64,000 nucleotides of DNA, taken from positions 22,128,001 to 22,192,000 of the forward strand of contig CM049405.1 of the NCBI GenBank assembly GCA_026929865.2, given 5' to 3'. This DNA comes from Hyperoplus lanceolatus (taxonomy: Eukaryota > Chordata > Actinopteri > Uranoscopiformes > Ammodytidae). The notes below the pieces were generated by a model. It made no database searches. It was not told the DNA's origin and saw only the letters and a program-made list of their open reading frames with translations. Shown piece after piece: positions 1 to 10,880 of the stretch; position 1 is the stretch's first letter; each line of letters begins with the position of its first letter. Position numbers and translations under genes: made by a program.

Positions 1-95
1 ACACTTCGACATGTGGCAGGAGGCAGGGGATCGAACCACCAACCCTCCTGTCAGTGGACGACTGCTCTACCTGCTTACCTACAGCCACCCCACAT
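1..95 (-). repeat. tRNA-like SINE-type fragment cut by the window edge
   Basis: On the minus strand this reads as a tRNA-like head: a GGTAGAGCAG stretch, then a B-box-like GGTTCGATCC (complement of 27-36) followed by a CCTGCCACATGTCGAAGTGT-type segment. I recognise this arrangement as a dispersed teleost repeat. Only part is present because it runs off the left end of the window. The family name is not certain. Confidence 0.5.
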
Positions 96-266
96 TGACT
101 TGTGCTGTATTTAGTGTTTCAGGCTGGCTAACCAATATTTGTATGGATTATAGAAACATTTATACCAGACTTATTTACTCGTCTGTACCAAGTTTAAGGG
201 TTACTCATCCATCCGTGTAGTCAATTTTCCACAGCAGAACACAGTGCCCAGCCATGATCCACCATC

Positions 267-301
<35 letters not shown>

Positions 302-784
302 CATTTTTATCTATATCGCGCTTTTCATACAAAAGTAACTCAAAGTGCCTTACAGAGATTAAAAACAACAGCAGCGAAAAAGAAAAACAGCAAATAAAAT
401 CAAGAGGAGAAAATGAAAAGAACCCAACCCTCCCACCCCCGTAGACATGTACAGAGACATACATACACACTCATACACACTAGCTATCACTAAATGGACA
501 TGGCTGGGCACTGAGACCTGCGGCGTGGAGGAAGCTACCTTTGGGGGGGCCAACCACACTGGGAGAGATCCAGGTCCAAGGTCGCAGAGAGCGCCGCCAC
601 AGGGACCACCCCAACCGGGGCAGACAAGAGGCCCCACACCGCGGTGCGGAGTCCTCTAGCTACCCCGGCCGAAACCGCCCACAGGACAGCACCCCCAACG
701 GCCAGAACAGGAACAACTCCCAGCCTGGTAGGCCCCCATGAGGAAACACTGGAGATTAAAAACTGACAGTCTAAAACAGTAAAA

Positions 785-1300
785 TAAAGCAAAAAGCATA
801 GAGGCTAACAACACGAGGGACTAAAACATAAAAACATAGAGGCTAAAAACACTAGAGACTAAAACATAAAACACTAGAGACTAAAACATAAAAACATAGA
901 GGCTAAAACATAAAAACATAGAGACTAAAACATAAAAACATAGAGACTAAAACATTAAAACATAGAGACTAAAACATAAAAACATAGAGACTAAAACATA
1001 AAAACATAGAGACTAAAACATAAAAACATAGAGACTAAAAACACTAGAGAATAAAACATAAAAACATAGAGACTAAAACATAAAAACACTAGAGACTAAA
1101 AACACTAGAGACTAAAACATAAAAACACTAGAGACTAAAAACACTAGAGGCTAAAACATAAAAACATAGAGACTAAAAACACTAGAGACTAAAACATAAA
1201 AACATAGAGGCTAAAACATAAAAACATAGAGACTAAAAACACTAGAGAATAAAACATAAAAACATAGAGGTTAAAAACTAGAGAGATTAAAACAGTTAAA
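785..1300. repeat. Minisatellite in the L2 3' UTR
   Basis: About 25 imperfect tandem copies of a roughly 20-bp unit of the form ACATAAAAACATAGAGACTA, with a variant in which ACATAGAG is replaced by ACACTAGAG. The two variants alternate in short runs, a sign of unequal exchange or slippage after the LINE inserted. It lies between the L2 coding tail and the distal 3' UTR. Confidence 0.85.
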
Positions 1301-1387
1301 AAAATAAAATAAAGATACAAGTGCTCTGAAAAGCACAGCATAAAAAGAATGAATAAGACTTTAAAAATAAATAGACAAATAAATAAA

Positions 1388-1709
1388 TCAATAAATTAAA
1401 AGCCTGCTTAAAAAGGCGTGTCTTGAGCCTCTTTTTAAAAACCTCAACAATCTCCGCGACCCTGAGGTTCTCCGGCAGGCTGTTCCACAGTCGGGGCCCA
1501 TAAAAAAACTGAAAGCCACCTCCCTGTGCTTTTTTGAACTAATCTGTGGTATGGTCAAAAGGCCAGTACCGGAGGACCTCAGGGTCCACAGGGGCTGATA
1601 CAGGACAAGCAGGTCAGATAGGTAAGAAGGCCCAAGACAGTTAAGACACTTAGAAACTTGTAAAATAACCTTAAAATCAATCCTGAAACGCACGGGGAGC
1701 CAATGCAGT
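1388..1709 (-). pseudogene. L2 LINE ORF2 C-terminal block
   Basis: The minus strand encodes LHWLPVRFRIDFKVILQV, then LGPSYLSDLLVLYQP and LRSSGTGLL, the conserved tail of fish L2 ORF2 proteins. The normal ending (GPRLWNSLPENLR, then VEVFKKRLKTRLFKQAF) is still readable but in another frame, so there is a frameshift near 1500. The N-terminal side is cut at the target duplication CAGT (1706-1709) of the neighbouring insertion. Confidence 0.85.
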
Positions 1710-2070
1710 TGTAGCACTGTAAATCCTTACAAGTAACTAGGGCTAGATTCTAGGTTCTAAGGAGCAGTATGTGACTGTTAACTAGTAATGACACACCAAG
1801 ACTGAGAGGTAAGTTTGAACTTCAGTTCATTTATGTAGCAAAAAAATGGTAAATCCATACATCAATCAAAAATACACATTTCGGCATAACCATGAAACCA
1901 GAATCAATGTAAGAAAAAGAAAAGAAAAGTATTCCCCTTATTAGTTCGGGTTTTATTTAGACCTAATTAGATAAATAAAGTCTTTCCAACTTGCACCTTT
2001 AAGTTGCTATTTGGTTCACTATTGTCTCTTTTAATTATTTGTTTCCTATTTAATTTCCTAATTTTAAGTT

Positions 2071-3287
2071 GCCATCATCATCATCATCATCTTCAACCGC
2101 TTATCCGAAATCGGGTCGCGGGGGCAGCAGCTTGAGCAGGGAACCCCAAACTTCTCTTTCCCGGGCCACTTCAACCAGCTCTGACTGGGGGATCCCGAGG
2201 CGTTCCCAGGCCAGCGTGGAAATATAATCTCTCCACCTAGTCCTGGGTCTTCCCCGAGGCCTCCTCCCAGCTGGACGCTCCTGGAACACCTCCCTAGGTA
2301 GCTGCCCTGGGGGCATCCTTACCAGATGCCCGAACCACCTCAACTGGCTCCTTTCAACGCAAAGGAGTAGCGGCTCTGCCCCGAGTTCCTCACGAATGAC
2401 TGAGCTTCTCACCCTATCTCTAAGGGAGACGCCAGCCACCCTCCTGAGAAAGCCCATTTCGGCCGCTTGTACCCGCGACCTCGTTCTTTCGGTCATTACC
2501 CAGCCTTCATGACCATAGGTGAGGGTAGGAACAAAGATCGCCCGGTAGATCGAAAGCTTTGCCTTACGACTCAGCTCTCTTTTCGTCACAACAGTGCGGT
2601 AAAGCGAGTGCAAAACCGCCCCTGCTGCTCCGATTCTACGGCCAATCTCACGCTCCATTGTTCCCTCACTCGCAAACAAAACCCCGAGGTACTTGAACTC
2701 CTTCACTTGGGGTAAGGACTCATTCCCTACCTGTAGTAGACAATCCATCGGTTTCCTGCTGAGCACCATGGCCTCCGATTTAGAGGTGCTGATCCTCATC
2801 CCAACCGCTTCACACTCGGCTGCAAACCGATCCAATGAGAGCTGAAGGTCACAGGCCGATGATGCCATCAGAACCACATCATCCGCAAACAGCAGAGATG
2901 AGATCTTCAGACCACCAAACTGCAACCCCTCCCCACCACGACTACGCCTTGATATCCTGTCCATAAATATCACAAACAGGATTGGTGATAATGCGCAGCC
3001 CTGGCGGAGGCCAACCCCCACCGGAAACAAGTCTGACTTACTACCGAGAACCCGTACACAGCTCTCGCTTTGAGCGTACAGAGATTGGATGGCCCTGAGA
3101 AGAGCCACCCTCACCCCATACTCCCGCAGCACCCCCCACAGTATCTCCCGGGGAACCCGGTCATAAGCCTTCTCCAGATCTACAAAACACATGTAGACTG
3201 GATGAGCAAACTCCCAAGCTCCCTCTAGGATCCTTGCGAGAGTGAAGAGCTGGTCCGTTGTTCCACGGCCAGGACGGAATCCGCAAG
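2071..3287 (-). mobile_element. Rex3 (RTE-clade) LINE, 5' truncated, young-looking
   Basis: The minus-strand protein matches the fish Rex3/RTE reverse transcriptase in order: FRPGRGTTDQLFTLARILEG, FVDLEKAYDRVPREIL, GLRQGCALSPILF, SSLLFADDVVLMAS with the catalytic FADD, STSKSEAMVLSRK, FKYLGVLF, KLSIYRAIFVPTLTYGHE, ERTRSRVQAAEMGFLRRVAG and the C-terminal GRPRTRWRDYI. The 3' end is an ATG/ATGATG-type tail at about 2072-2090, typical of Rex3. TAAGTTG flanks it at 2065-2071 and 3288-3294, a likely 7-bp target duplication. The 5' end is lost, as is usual for LINE copies. Confidence 0.9.
2101..3285 (-). pseudogene. Rex3 reverse transcriptase, C-terminal two thirds, open frame
   Basis: The frame is open from the truncation point near 3285 to the stop at 2101, about 394 codons without a stop or frameshift. 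It contains the RT palm (FADD box) and the full Rex3 C-terminal domain ending LLKLLPPRPDFG. The N-terminal endonuclease is absent, so the copy could not move by itself. An intact frame in a truncated copy argues for a fairly recent insertion. Compare the badly decayed relative at 14140-14752. Confidence 0.9.
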
Positions 3288-3299
3288 TAAGTTGTCATT

Positions 3300-5188
3300 T
3301 TATGTTATTGGTGCTTAGTTGAGATTTTTGTACTATTTTGTATTTACTTTAAACACCAAATATTCACATTTCACAAAAGTAAAACCCAATAAACAAAAAT
3401 AAATGCAAATAAAATAAAGCACAGCTCAGTGCATCAAGTTAAAAAAAGAAACTTCACCAGCATTATCTGTGATCCATACACTTGAATTTCGAACACTATC
3501 TAATCAGTCCTTTTGTTAAATCCTTTCCTTGAGTTGAAGCTTCACTGCATGTCGCAGCTACTTTTGGAACGTTATTTTGTCCTACCAAACTCTGTCTTTT
3601 ATCCAAGAAACAGTAGCGTCAGTCCTGCAGCGGTAAGTGCTGCAGCTTGTAATATGATATCTTGCTAAAGGTAGCTCGCCATCTTCTTTCTCCAGTTCAG
3701 TTCCACCAAACGATCTCCTCCTCATAAAAAACCCGGCCGAGTCCTCCAACGAATAACAACACAAGAGTCCCGTGGCATAGAAAAAAAAGTAACAAAATCC
3801 TCCAAAAGAACGATAAAAAAGTAATATAAAACACTCCAAAAAGAAAGTGAAGAGTGAGGCTTAATGCTCTTAAAACCTTGCTTTGCTTTCGCTTTTATCT
3901 ATTCTCTTTTAACTCTAATTTTCTCCTCTTTTACTCCGTTTTCTGTCTCTGTGTCGCTAGTATTTTTCCGTAGCAAACTGACTCTCGTTCTCTCTCTCTT
4001 CCGCTCGCTCGCTCACTCACTCACTCACTCTAGTGACGCTACACCGTTCTGATTGGTTGTGCACGGCTGCACTCGCTAAAGAAGTATTACCCCAATTATA
4101 TTATCACAAAGGTACAATATAACAATAATAAAGGTTTTTTACATTATAGTCATGTTTTTAGTTTTTAAATTGTATTTAACTTAAAGCCACTACGAGTAAG
4201 TCGGCACGTTGGCGACACCTTTGAACAAAAGCGGTAGTATTTTAACGACGCCAGCTGTCGTGAAGCTGTTTTCTAGCTCGTGCAGGGAGTGCAAGATTCA
4301 AATAATCAGGAAGCAATATGGTGCGTGTCCGTGTGTTGAAAGTGTGGAGGGCACCGGACTCTTTTCGGCTCTGTGAGTCTATGGGTGACACAGCATCAAC
4401 TAATGGAAGTAAGTGCTAAACACACCTGATTGCAATGAGTTGATGCATTGTCACCTCTCACGGAGCTGAACGAGTCCGTGTCCCCACACCAAGCGAATGA
4501 ACGAGAGATAGCAGTTAGTTAGTATGGATCACGATGAGGTAATGTGTTTATGTTGTAAATAATGACTATTTCAGATGAATAATGGTCATCTGATGATGCT
4601 GGTGAGGCAAAGTAAACTTTGTTTTAGTAGGCTACCGCTCATTCATTTAGGAGTAAACACTGCAGTCTAGGTTCGCTGCGTGAAATTGTGTATACGCCCT
4701 CCCGCCCGCCTATCACTCTCCCTTTTAGCTTTTCTTCATTGCATTTTCTTTTTTTTCTTTGATGGTTCAGCCCCGTTATCAGTCATTATGAACAAACAAC
4801 TGTCTCAAACAAGGCTCCCGCTCCCGCTCCCCTTCCCTCACCTGGAGCCATAGGCTTCTCAAATCGCGTTCCTGCGACGCACTGAAATCTGCGGCCAATA
4901 CGGATATGTGACCATAGAGCATGCACGCGTGAACCGAAAATCGGACTGGGTGTACGACCAGATCAAATGCAGTAATACAAACTATATAAAAAAGTATTTC
5001 TTTGCACAGATGGTCTCGTTTGCTGTTAAAGGTAATTTATGATTATGAGAGGAAACATTAGGCTGTTTAAAAGATATTTAAATGTTACTCGTTGCTGCTT
5101 TAATACAACATGCTATATTAGATTTCCACATTACAGTTATTATTGTGTTTAACCTTTTATTTGTTTAGGTCAGTTAACCTGGGTTACA
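3300..5188. other. Distal part of the 1710-5188 insertion, no gene recognised
   Basis: AT-rich DNA with two GC-richer patches (about 4150-4540 and 4800-4960). Short ORFs exist but none resembles a known protein. The only structure I could define is the inverted repeat at 4335-4497. A CT/ACTC run lies near 4005-4030. Confidence 0.4.
4335..4497. repeat. Imperfect inverted repeat (hairpin about 160 nt)
   Basis: The left arm GTGACACAGCATCAACT (about 4385-4401) pairs with AGTTGATGCATTGTCAC (15 of 17). Pairing continues outward with CGGACTCTTTTCGGCTC against GAGCTGAACGAGTCCG, allowing mismatches. The arms are about 60 nt with a loop of about 35 nt. It may be a small fold-back element or an RNA hairpin inside the larger insertion. 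Confidence 0.5.
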
Positions 5189-5192
5189 CAGT

Positions 5193-5346
5193 GACCTTAA
5201 AACCGGTGTAATGTGCTCCCGCACTCTGGTCCTTGTCAGCACTCGTGCGGCTGAGTTTTGTAATAATTGTAAAATGGAAATTCTCTTTTTGGGAAGGCCA
5301 GGGAGCAGGGCATTACAGTAGTCTAAGCGACAAGAGATAAAAGCAT
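5193..5346 (-). pseudogene. L2 reverse transcriptase, connecting block
   Basis: Too short for a long ORF but clearly coding-derived. The complement reads [20 protein letters not shown], then [19 protein letters not shown] and [11 protein letters not shown]. In L2 elements this stretch lies directly after FLSQ...MHAF, which ends the 6495-7080 block, and directly before HWLPVRFRI, which begins the 1388-1709 block. It therefore identifies all three as one element. It is bounded on one side by the hAT at 5347 and on the other by the insertion ending at 5188. Confidence 0.85.
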
Positions 5347-6486
5347 CAGACATGGGGGACTCGAGTCACATGACTTGACTCGAGTCAGACTCGAGTCACA
5401 AATTTGAGGACTTGAGACTTGCTTGACTAACACTAATAAAAGACTTGACTAGACTTTGACTTGGTCTTCATGACTTGAGACTTCACTTAGACTTGGGACA
5501 GATGACTCGAAATGACTTGAATTTTTAAAAGTTAGATTACGTTGGAAATTATGTTTTATTTTGAAACATGATCGGGTGATTTTACAGTGCAATGCACGCA
5601 GTGCGCTGCACGGACTAACAGCATCAACAGGTCAACACAGGAGCAGCAGTCATGGAGGCGGCTATACCTTTCTTTATATGTCCATGGGCTAGACCAAGAG
5701 TAATTCTTGTGAGCCTCCCACACACTTACAACCCAATCACAGTAAATATGTAGCGCCTTCTTCCCTTCCCTTTTCACGTTGTAACGGCCCCGGGAAGTCT
5801 TGTAAAAGAAAACGAAAGTAACGAGCGTTTCCTGCAGCGCAGCTGCCTTGATAACGCACGCTTCCTTATCGAGCACACTACCTCCACGGACAAGGCTTTA
5901 TATAAGCATCTCTGTGAGACAAAACAGCGGTTATGAATACGATGCAGTTCAACCTTCCACCTTCACCGGCTCCTTCCGACAGCTCACAGCCGCTGCTCCC
6001 GCACCGACAGCACAGCAAACTGTCCGTTATGACAGTTCGCCCCCCAGTATGAAAGCCTAAATGTGGTTGAAAGAAAAGGAAATGTGCGGTGTTGATCATA
6101 TGTGATAGATAAAGGGTCGCTATTGGATGCAGACATTATGAGATTCGGACCTTTGCTGTAAGAAAATGTTGTCAACTGGACACATTTCAATTTTAGTTGA
6201 AGACCCCTCGGTCAGACCAAGAATAATTCAATTGTAGTTCAAGGATGATGTTGTCGATGACGGTATGAAGAAGAGAACTGTGAAATGCAGGTCTTTTAAA
6301 TGTAGAAACTGGGTTAGATCATATGATTTTTGTATGACTTGACTTGAGACTTGCTTGACCTGAGCAATGACTTGACTTGTGACTTGCTAGATTCTCACCA
6401 CAGTGACTTGGACTTGCTTGAGACTTGAAGGTTATGACTTGAGACTTGCTTGTGACTTGCACATTAGTGACTTACCCCCACCTCTG
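5347..6486. mobile_element. hAT non-autonomous element with perfect 8-bp TSD, inserted in the L2
   Basis: AAAAGCAT at 5339-5346 and 6487-6494 is a perfect 8-bp target duplication, and excision restores the L2 reading. Terminal inverted repeats are imperfect: CAGACATGGGGG on the left and CAGAGGTGGGGG on the right strand. Both subterminal regions are packed with GACTTG/GAGTC motifs (5355-5520 and 6330-6475), probably transposase-binding repeats. The 1140-bp element has no transposase-like ORF, so it needed a helper. CAG(A/G)GGTG-like ends plus an 8-bp TSD identify the hAT superfamily. Confidence 0.85.
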
Positions 6487-6494
6487 AAAAGCAT

Positions 6495-7080
6495 GCATCA
6501 GCCGTGCTGACCTGAGAGAGAAACGGGCGGACTCTGGCAATATTCTTAAGATGGTAAAAACCTATCTTTGTTATGTTTTTGATATGTGGAATAAAATTGA
6601 GCTCAGAGTCAAAAATCACACCCACATTTTTTACAGATTGTGATAGTTTAAAATCCTTTAACTTTGGTAAAAAATTATCTCTCTGGCCTTCAGGACCAAT
6701 GAGTAAAACCTCTGTTTTGTCCTGGTTGAGCTGTAGGAAATTTGATGCCATCCATGTCTTGATATCTAAAATGCAGTAAAAAAGGACATCAATAGGCCCT
6801 GTGTCATCAGGAGACACGGCGATGTACAGTTGCGTATCGTCAGCATAACCATGAAAGCTGATGCCATGCCTCCTGATGACGTCCCCAAGGGAAAGCATGT
6901 AAAGATTAAAAAGAGTTGGACCTAAAATTGACCCTTGGGGAACCCCACACTTTATTCTGTGAGTTTCTGAGGTTTCTGAATATTTTTCTGCATTCAAATA
7001 TTGTTGGCTTAACTCATTACTTATAGTCGACAAAATCCAACAGAGATTTTGACTTACATAAAAACACACAGGTCTTACAC
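6495..7080 (-). pseudogene. L2 reverse transcriptase core (fragment)
   Basis: The minus-strand frame holds the RT core: CGVPQGSILGP (motif 4 region), FHGYADDTQLYIAVSPDD with the catalytic YADD box, then WMASNFLQLNQDKTEVLLIG and the KNVGVIFDSELNF segment. These are characteristic of the fish L2/Maui group of non-LTR retrotransposons. The reading frame is largely open for about 200 codons but shifts near IARVRPFLSQ, just before the next block. The N-terminal endonuclease and fingers are absent because the copy is 5' truncated. Confidence 0.85.
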
Positions 7081-7094
7081 TATTAACTTTAAAG

Positions 7095-9969
7095 ATGGTC
7101 CAGTTTTGTTCAATTGTTCCAGTACATCATTACAGTGTGACTTTCATTCAGCATGCACAATACCAGGACCCTGAAACTGAAGAGGCTAAATGGAATTCAG
7201 CTATCGTTCTTTTTATTATTTACACAATACAAAACTATACACAGTAAAACTTGAAAATCTACCCTCATGAGGAAATAAGTCCCTTTCAGGTTGCATAGTG
7301 AGACTCTTGGTTCCTGCTGTGAGTAAGTGTAACATCAGCAACCAACAGTGTGGCAATACTTTTAATACAAAGGGTTATTGCTTTCTTTATCTTGGCTCCA
7401 CAGAACAAAATAAGAATCGACCTGCATTCAAAAAACTGTCTGAACAATATGAGGTGTTGTTGGATTACTTCACAAGCCGTAAATAAACAGATTTTGTTCT
7501 GAACAGCTGACCTGGAATGGGGTATTATTCAAAGAAACGATAAGCATTAGCCATCCCCAGAGTTTGCACAGAGCAGATGGCTGATGTAAAAGCTTAACAA
7601 ATAATGTAAAATTGATCTGTCTATTTGAGATAGCAAGAATTACATTATTGGGTGACCGTTTTGCAATAGTTGTGTTTTTCACCCCTCATTGCCCAAGCAA
7701 TAACCCTACCCCCCCCAAACACACACACACACACACACACACTCCCACCCCACCCTCTCTCCTTGTCAGCCAATCATTCACCTGATGCTAATGACCATGT
7801 GCCATTTCTACTGTCCCTCAGATATCATGCCTAGAGACTGATATATTGATCGCGCAAGATTGATCAGGACAGGGAAGATCCAGCAACAGCTTGCGTCAGG
7901 ACTGCCCTGCAGGACTCTGCTGTCCATGCCCTGTGTTTTTTTCATCTATTCAAGTATCAGACCCTCGTTACACACTACTTTTTCAGTTTCTCCAGAGGCT
8001 GAAGGCAGCGACAGTCTCCACTTAGAAGTGTGACTGACAGTTTGAACAAATCCCAACACCGCTGCTTTTTGTAGGTATCATTATGTTTATAAAAAACATA
8101 AAGCAATTGAAAATCTGTTTTGGATTTCTCCAAAACAAGACTTATCCAAAAAGAAAACTTGCCTCTCAATGTAACGCATTAGCATTCATCAGTTGTAAAA
8201 ACTAATTTGTGATGCATTAGACATACTCACGCATATGCTCCACTCACAAAAAAAAACTCACAACCCAAAGGTACACAGAATCACAATCAAACTGTCTCCC
8301 AGTGGCAAGCACATGGTTTGTTTAGGCAGTGGGGCAGAGAAGCAGGCTGTTCTGCACAGCTGACAGTAAGTATTTTTCTAGTAAGATGTCAAAAGAATGA
8401 AAAAAATATGTTAGAAGATGACCGAATGATGCCCAAGGCTCTTGAGTCAATTTAATAAGAAGCTGACATAAGTATAAATATTTTAGCCTGTGACCTTCAG
8501 TGCACCAGTAAACACCTTTTTTCTGTCTCTACATCACCTCCCAGGAGCCCTGCACACTACATACAAATCCCTATATGCACATACATTACAATTACATCGA
8601 CAATACAGTTATATCAAAAGTTAAAATGTGAATAAATAGAAACATAAGATACACTACAACCTATCAAATGTAAAGGGCCAATCCTATTTGCACACATAAA
8701 GTCACAAGATATTTTCTGCCTGTGAAAACCATTACATCTTTCTTTCTTTTTCTTTTCTCCCTTACAAAAAAAAGCCTGTTATAAACAGGATAAGTGTTGT
8801 TTAAAATATGTGGATATTTACCATGCAGGGAGAGTCTAATAAAATACTATATTGAGTCTCATTATGGGAACATGTAGGCACCAGTGTTTTAGGAGTTTAT
8901 TCATGCTTAAGACTAAAAATCATGATATTTCAGCCTCAGTTGCTTCAATAATTAAAAGAAATGCTTCCTTTTTTAACCTGAATCATCCATTTTTATGGAA
9001 TTGCTTAAACACTGGGCTACCCATTTAACTTCATATATCTGGGCTTAAAAAAAGGTTACCTATTATGCAAAAGGCACTTTTTCTTTTACGTCAATAATAA
9101 CAAACATCAATCCAATTTTCAAATTGTGATATTATGAAACCTCCTTACTATCCTATTCTTTACTGCAGGTACAACAATACTGCAGGTACAACAATAACAA
9201 CAATGCAAGACATTTCTGTTTCAGTCAAACTTTATTATTATTGACAGATTACAATGATACATTTAACAATGTCCTCCAATACCTTTGAAAGGGTATCACA
9301 AATAGTTTTGACAAACATTTGAACCATAGTACATATTGCCATAACAAAATATGTAAAAGTAAAACCTTTTTAAGTTTCTACAGAAATCTTTATGAACTAT
9401 TACTGGGTTTCCTTTTACCTGTTATTATTTTGTTTTACATCTTCTATAGTATTATAGTGTCCTTTCCACCCACAGTTACTCTAAGTGTTTACATTATACA
9501 CTCTGCTGACGCATAACCTCAGTGTCTCTTCAGAATGTTAATGCTGAAATGCTAAGCTCGCATTAAGTGAGACATACACATAAACAGTTGTAAGTTAGAT
9601 AACTCTGGCTCACTTACATTTTGAATGTTGATTAGTGTGCAATGTCCCTGAACTAAACCAATAAATAAAATAAATAAAGTCCAAGCAGGTATTTATCAAC
9701 TTTTAAATTAATAAATTTCCTTAATTTGTTATTCGATTGGTACAGCATCAATTTATCAATATGAAAAAGAACTGTACATTAACCAACTGTAAACAATTAT
9801 GCTTTGATTGGCCAGATGTTAAAAGGCACACAAAAAATTTAAATTACATTAACTTATCTAAATTATTTTACATTATTTGAATGCTATTTATTACTATGGA
9901 TCATCAAATTATCTACAACTAAACCCCCTTTGCAGTCTCCCAAACATTTTCACCCAACAATAGTCATTT
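7095..9969. other. Non-coding flanking DNA, nothing recognised
   Basis: AT-rich sequence with stops in all frames. Minor features are an AC run at 7719-7742, a C-rich patch before it, and a 15-bp direct duplication of ACTGCAGGTACAACA near 9162-9190. I could not assign any repeat family or exon. Confidence 0.5.
7719..7742. repeat. (AC)12 microsatellite
   Basis: Uninterrupted AC dinucleotides following a C-rich stretch. Confidence 0.95.
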
Positions 9970-10629
9970 ATGACATTGTTTGTAAAATGTCACAGTCCTA
10001 ATGAATGGGGAGTCTTCCCAGTGGCTAGGGGAGAATTTGTTCATGCTTCAGTGGGTCAGTGGCTTAGGCTGACACAGCTGGCAGGGGAGTGCGCCCTGTT
10101 GTTCTGGGGGGCTCAAGGGCAGGTGAGCCTCTGTCGGGAGTGGAGGATGGGTCGCGCCCATGATGCGTGTGGCATGTTGTTTTTGCTGCTGAAGCGGGTC
10201 GTCGGTACCTCCCAGGCCTCACATCCCATCTACCCCATCCCATCTGACAGGCTGTGGTCAGAATATGAAGTCAGCATCTGTCCAGCAATGAGATCACCCG
10301 CCCACCATCAATGCTAACAGGTAGATATAGATGATGAGAGTAAAAAAGCATCATCAGATCAGTCACTGTAATTACTTGCTTCTCTACACAGTACCGCAAT
10401 CAATAATCACTAGTGTAGTTCTGCATTACAGTACCTAAAGGCAAAAGATTGACATGGCCAAGCTAGTGTGTATTTGAATTTGGAAAAAGTGCAAAGACAA
10501 CAAATATCTGTACATTTCTGCTTCCCACTGTACTGAAAGGATGCAGTTTACATAGTTCAGCGCTTACATTGGACACTATCAAAACAGACATGTAAGAATA
10601 ACAACCATTTTTAAAACAAAAATGCAGTT
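9970..10629. other. Unassigned, GC-richer patch at 10000-10320
   Basis: A 115-codon open frame starting at 9970 covers a patch that is richer in GC than its surroundings. Its translation (for example GQWLRLTQLAGECALLFWGA) resembles no family known to me and lacks clear splice sites, so I do not call a gene. An old repeat is possible. 10320-10629 shows nothing. Confidence 0.3.
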
Positions 10630-10880
10630 CTCAGCTCAGCTGTGCATTTTTCAGAATCCCGAGGAGGGTGTACCCTATGGGATGGCAAATTATGTTTTCT
10701 TTCCTTGTTTACAAGAAACTAATTTTAAAATACTGGAAAGATGCAGAGGACCCTACATTAAAGAACTGGAAAGAACTTATGAAATATTATCTGACCATAG
10801 AAAATACATTATCCGAGGACAACAACAAAACAAAACAATTTAATGACGTATGGAATCACATCTATGAGGCACTATGAGAA
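10630..10880 (+). mobile_element. L1-like LINE ORF2 C-terminal remnant
   Basis: The plus-strand frame ending at 10877 reads KKLILKYWKDAEDPTLKNW, then MKYYLTIENTLSEDNN and FNDVWNHIYEAL before a stop. The pattern (ILKYWK...PTL..W, then F..VW..... near the C-terminus) is that of the extreme C-terminus of vertebrate L1/Tx1-type ORF2 proteins. Upstream ORF2 is missing, so this is a 5'-truncated relic. Clade assignment is moderate because only about 65 residues remain. Confidence 0.5.

Larger units (their letters stand above)
1710..5188. mobile_element. TG...CA-bounded insertion into the L2, family unresolved (possible LTR-type fossil)
   Basis: The insertion is defined by the interrupted L2: CAGT at 1706-1709 and again at 5189-5192 is a 4-bp target duplication, and removing the segment restores the L2 coding sequence. 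The segment begins TGTAGCACTG and ends GGGTTACA. TG/CA ends plus a 4-bp duplication suit LTR-type elements, but I recognise neither paired LTRs nor a gag or pol region. It may therefore be a solo or decayed LTR-type fossil, or another element class. Without the nested Rex3 it is about 2.3 kb. It is younger than the L2 and older than the Rex3 inside it. Confidence 0.55.
262..7080 (-). mobile_element. L2-type LINE, one copy split into three blocks by two insertions
   Basis: Three minus-strand blocks are consecutive parts of one L2 reverse transcriptase: 6495-7080 (motif CGVPQGSILGP and the catalytic YADD), 5193-5346 ([11 protein letters not shown], then [11 protein letters not shown]) and 1388-1709 (LHWLPVRFRIDFK onward). 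Each block begins where the previous one stops. The 3' UTR follows down to about 300, ending in the usual fish L2 tail (complement of CTCTGTAAGGCACTTTGAG) and an ATTG-type repeat at about 262-300. Removing the insertions 1710-5188 and 5347-6486, with one copy of each target duplication, restores the L2 sequence exactly at both joints. The copy is 5' truncated near 7080 and carries frameshifts, so it is dead. It is the oldest layer of this nest. Confidence 0.85.
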
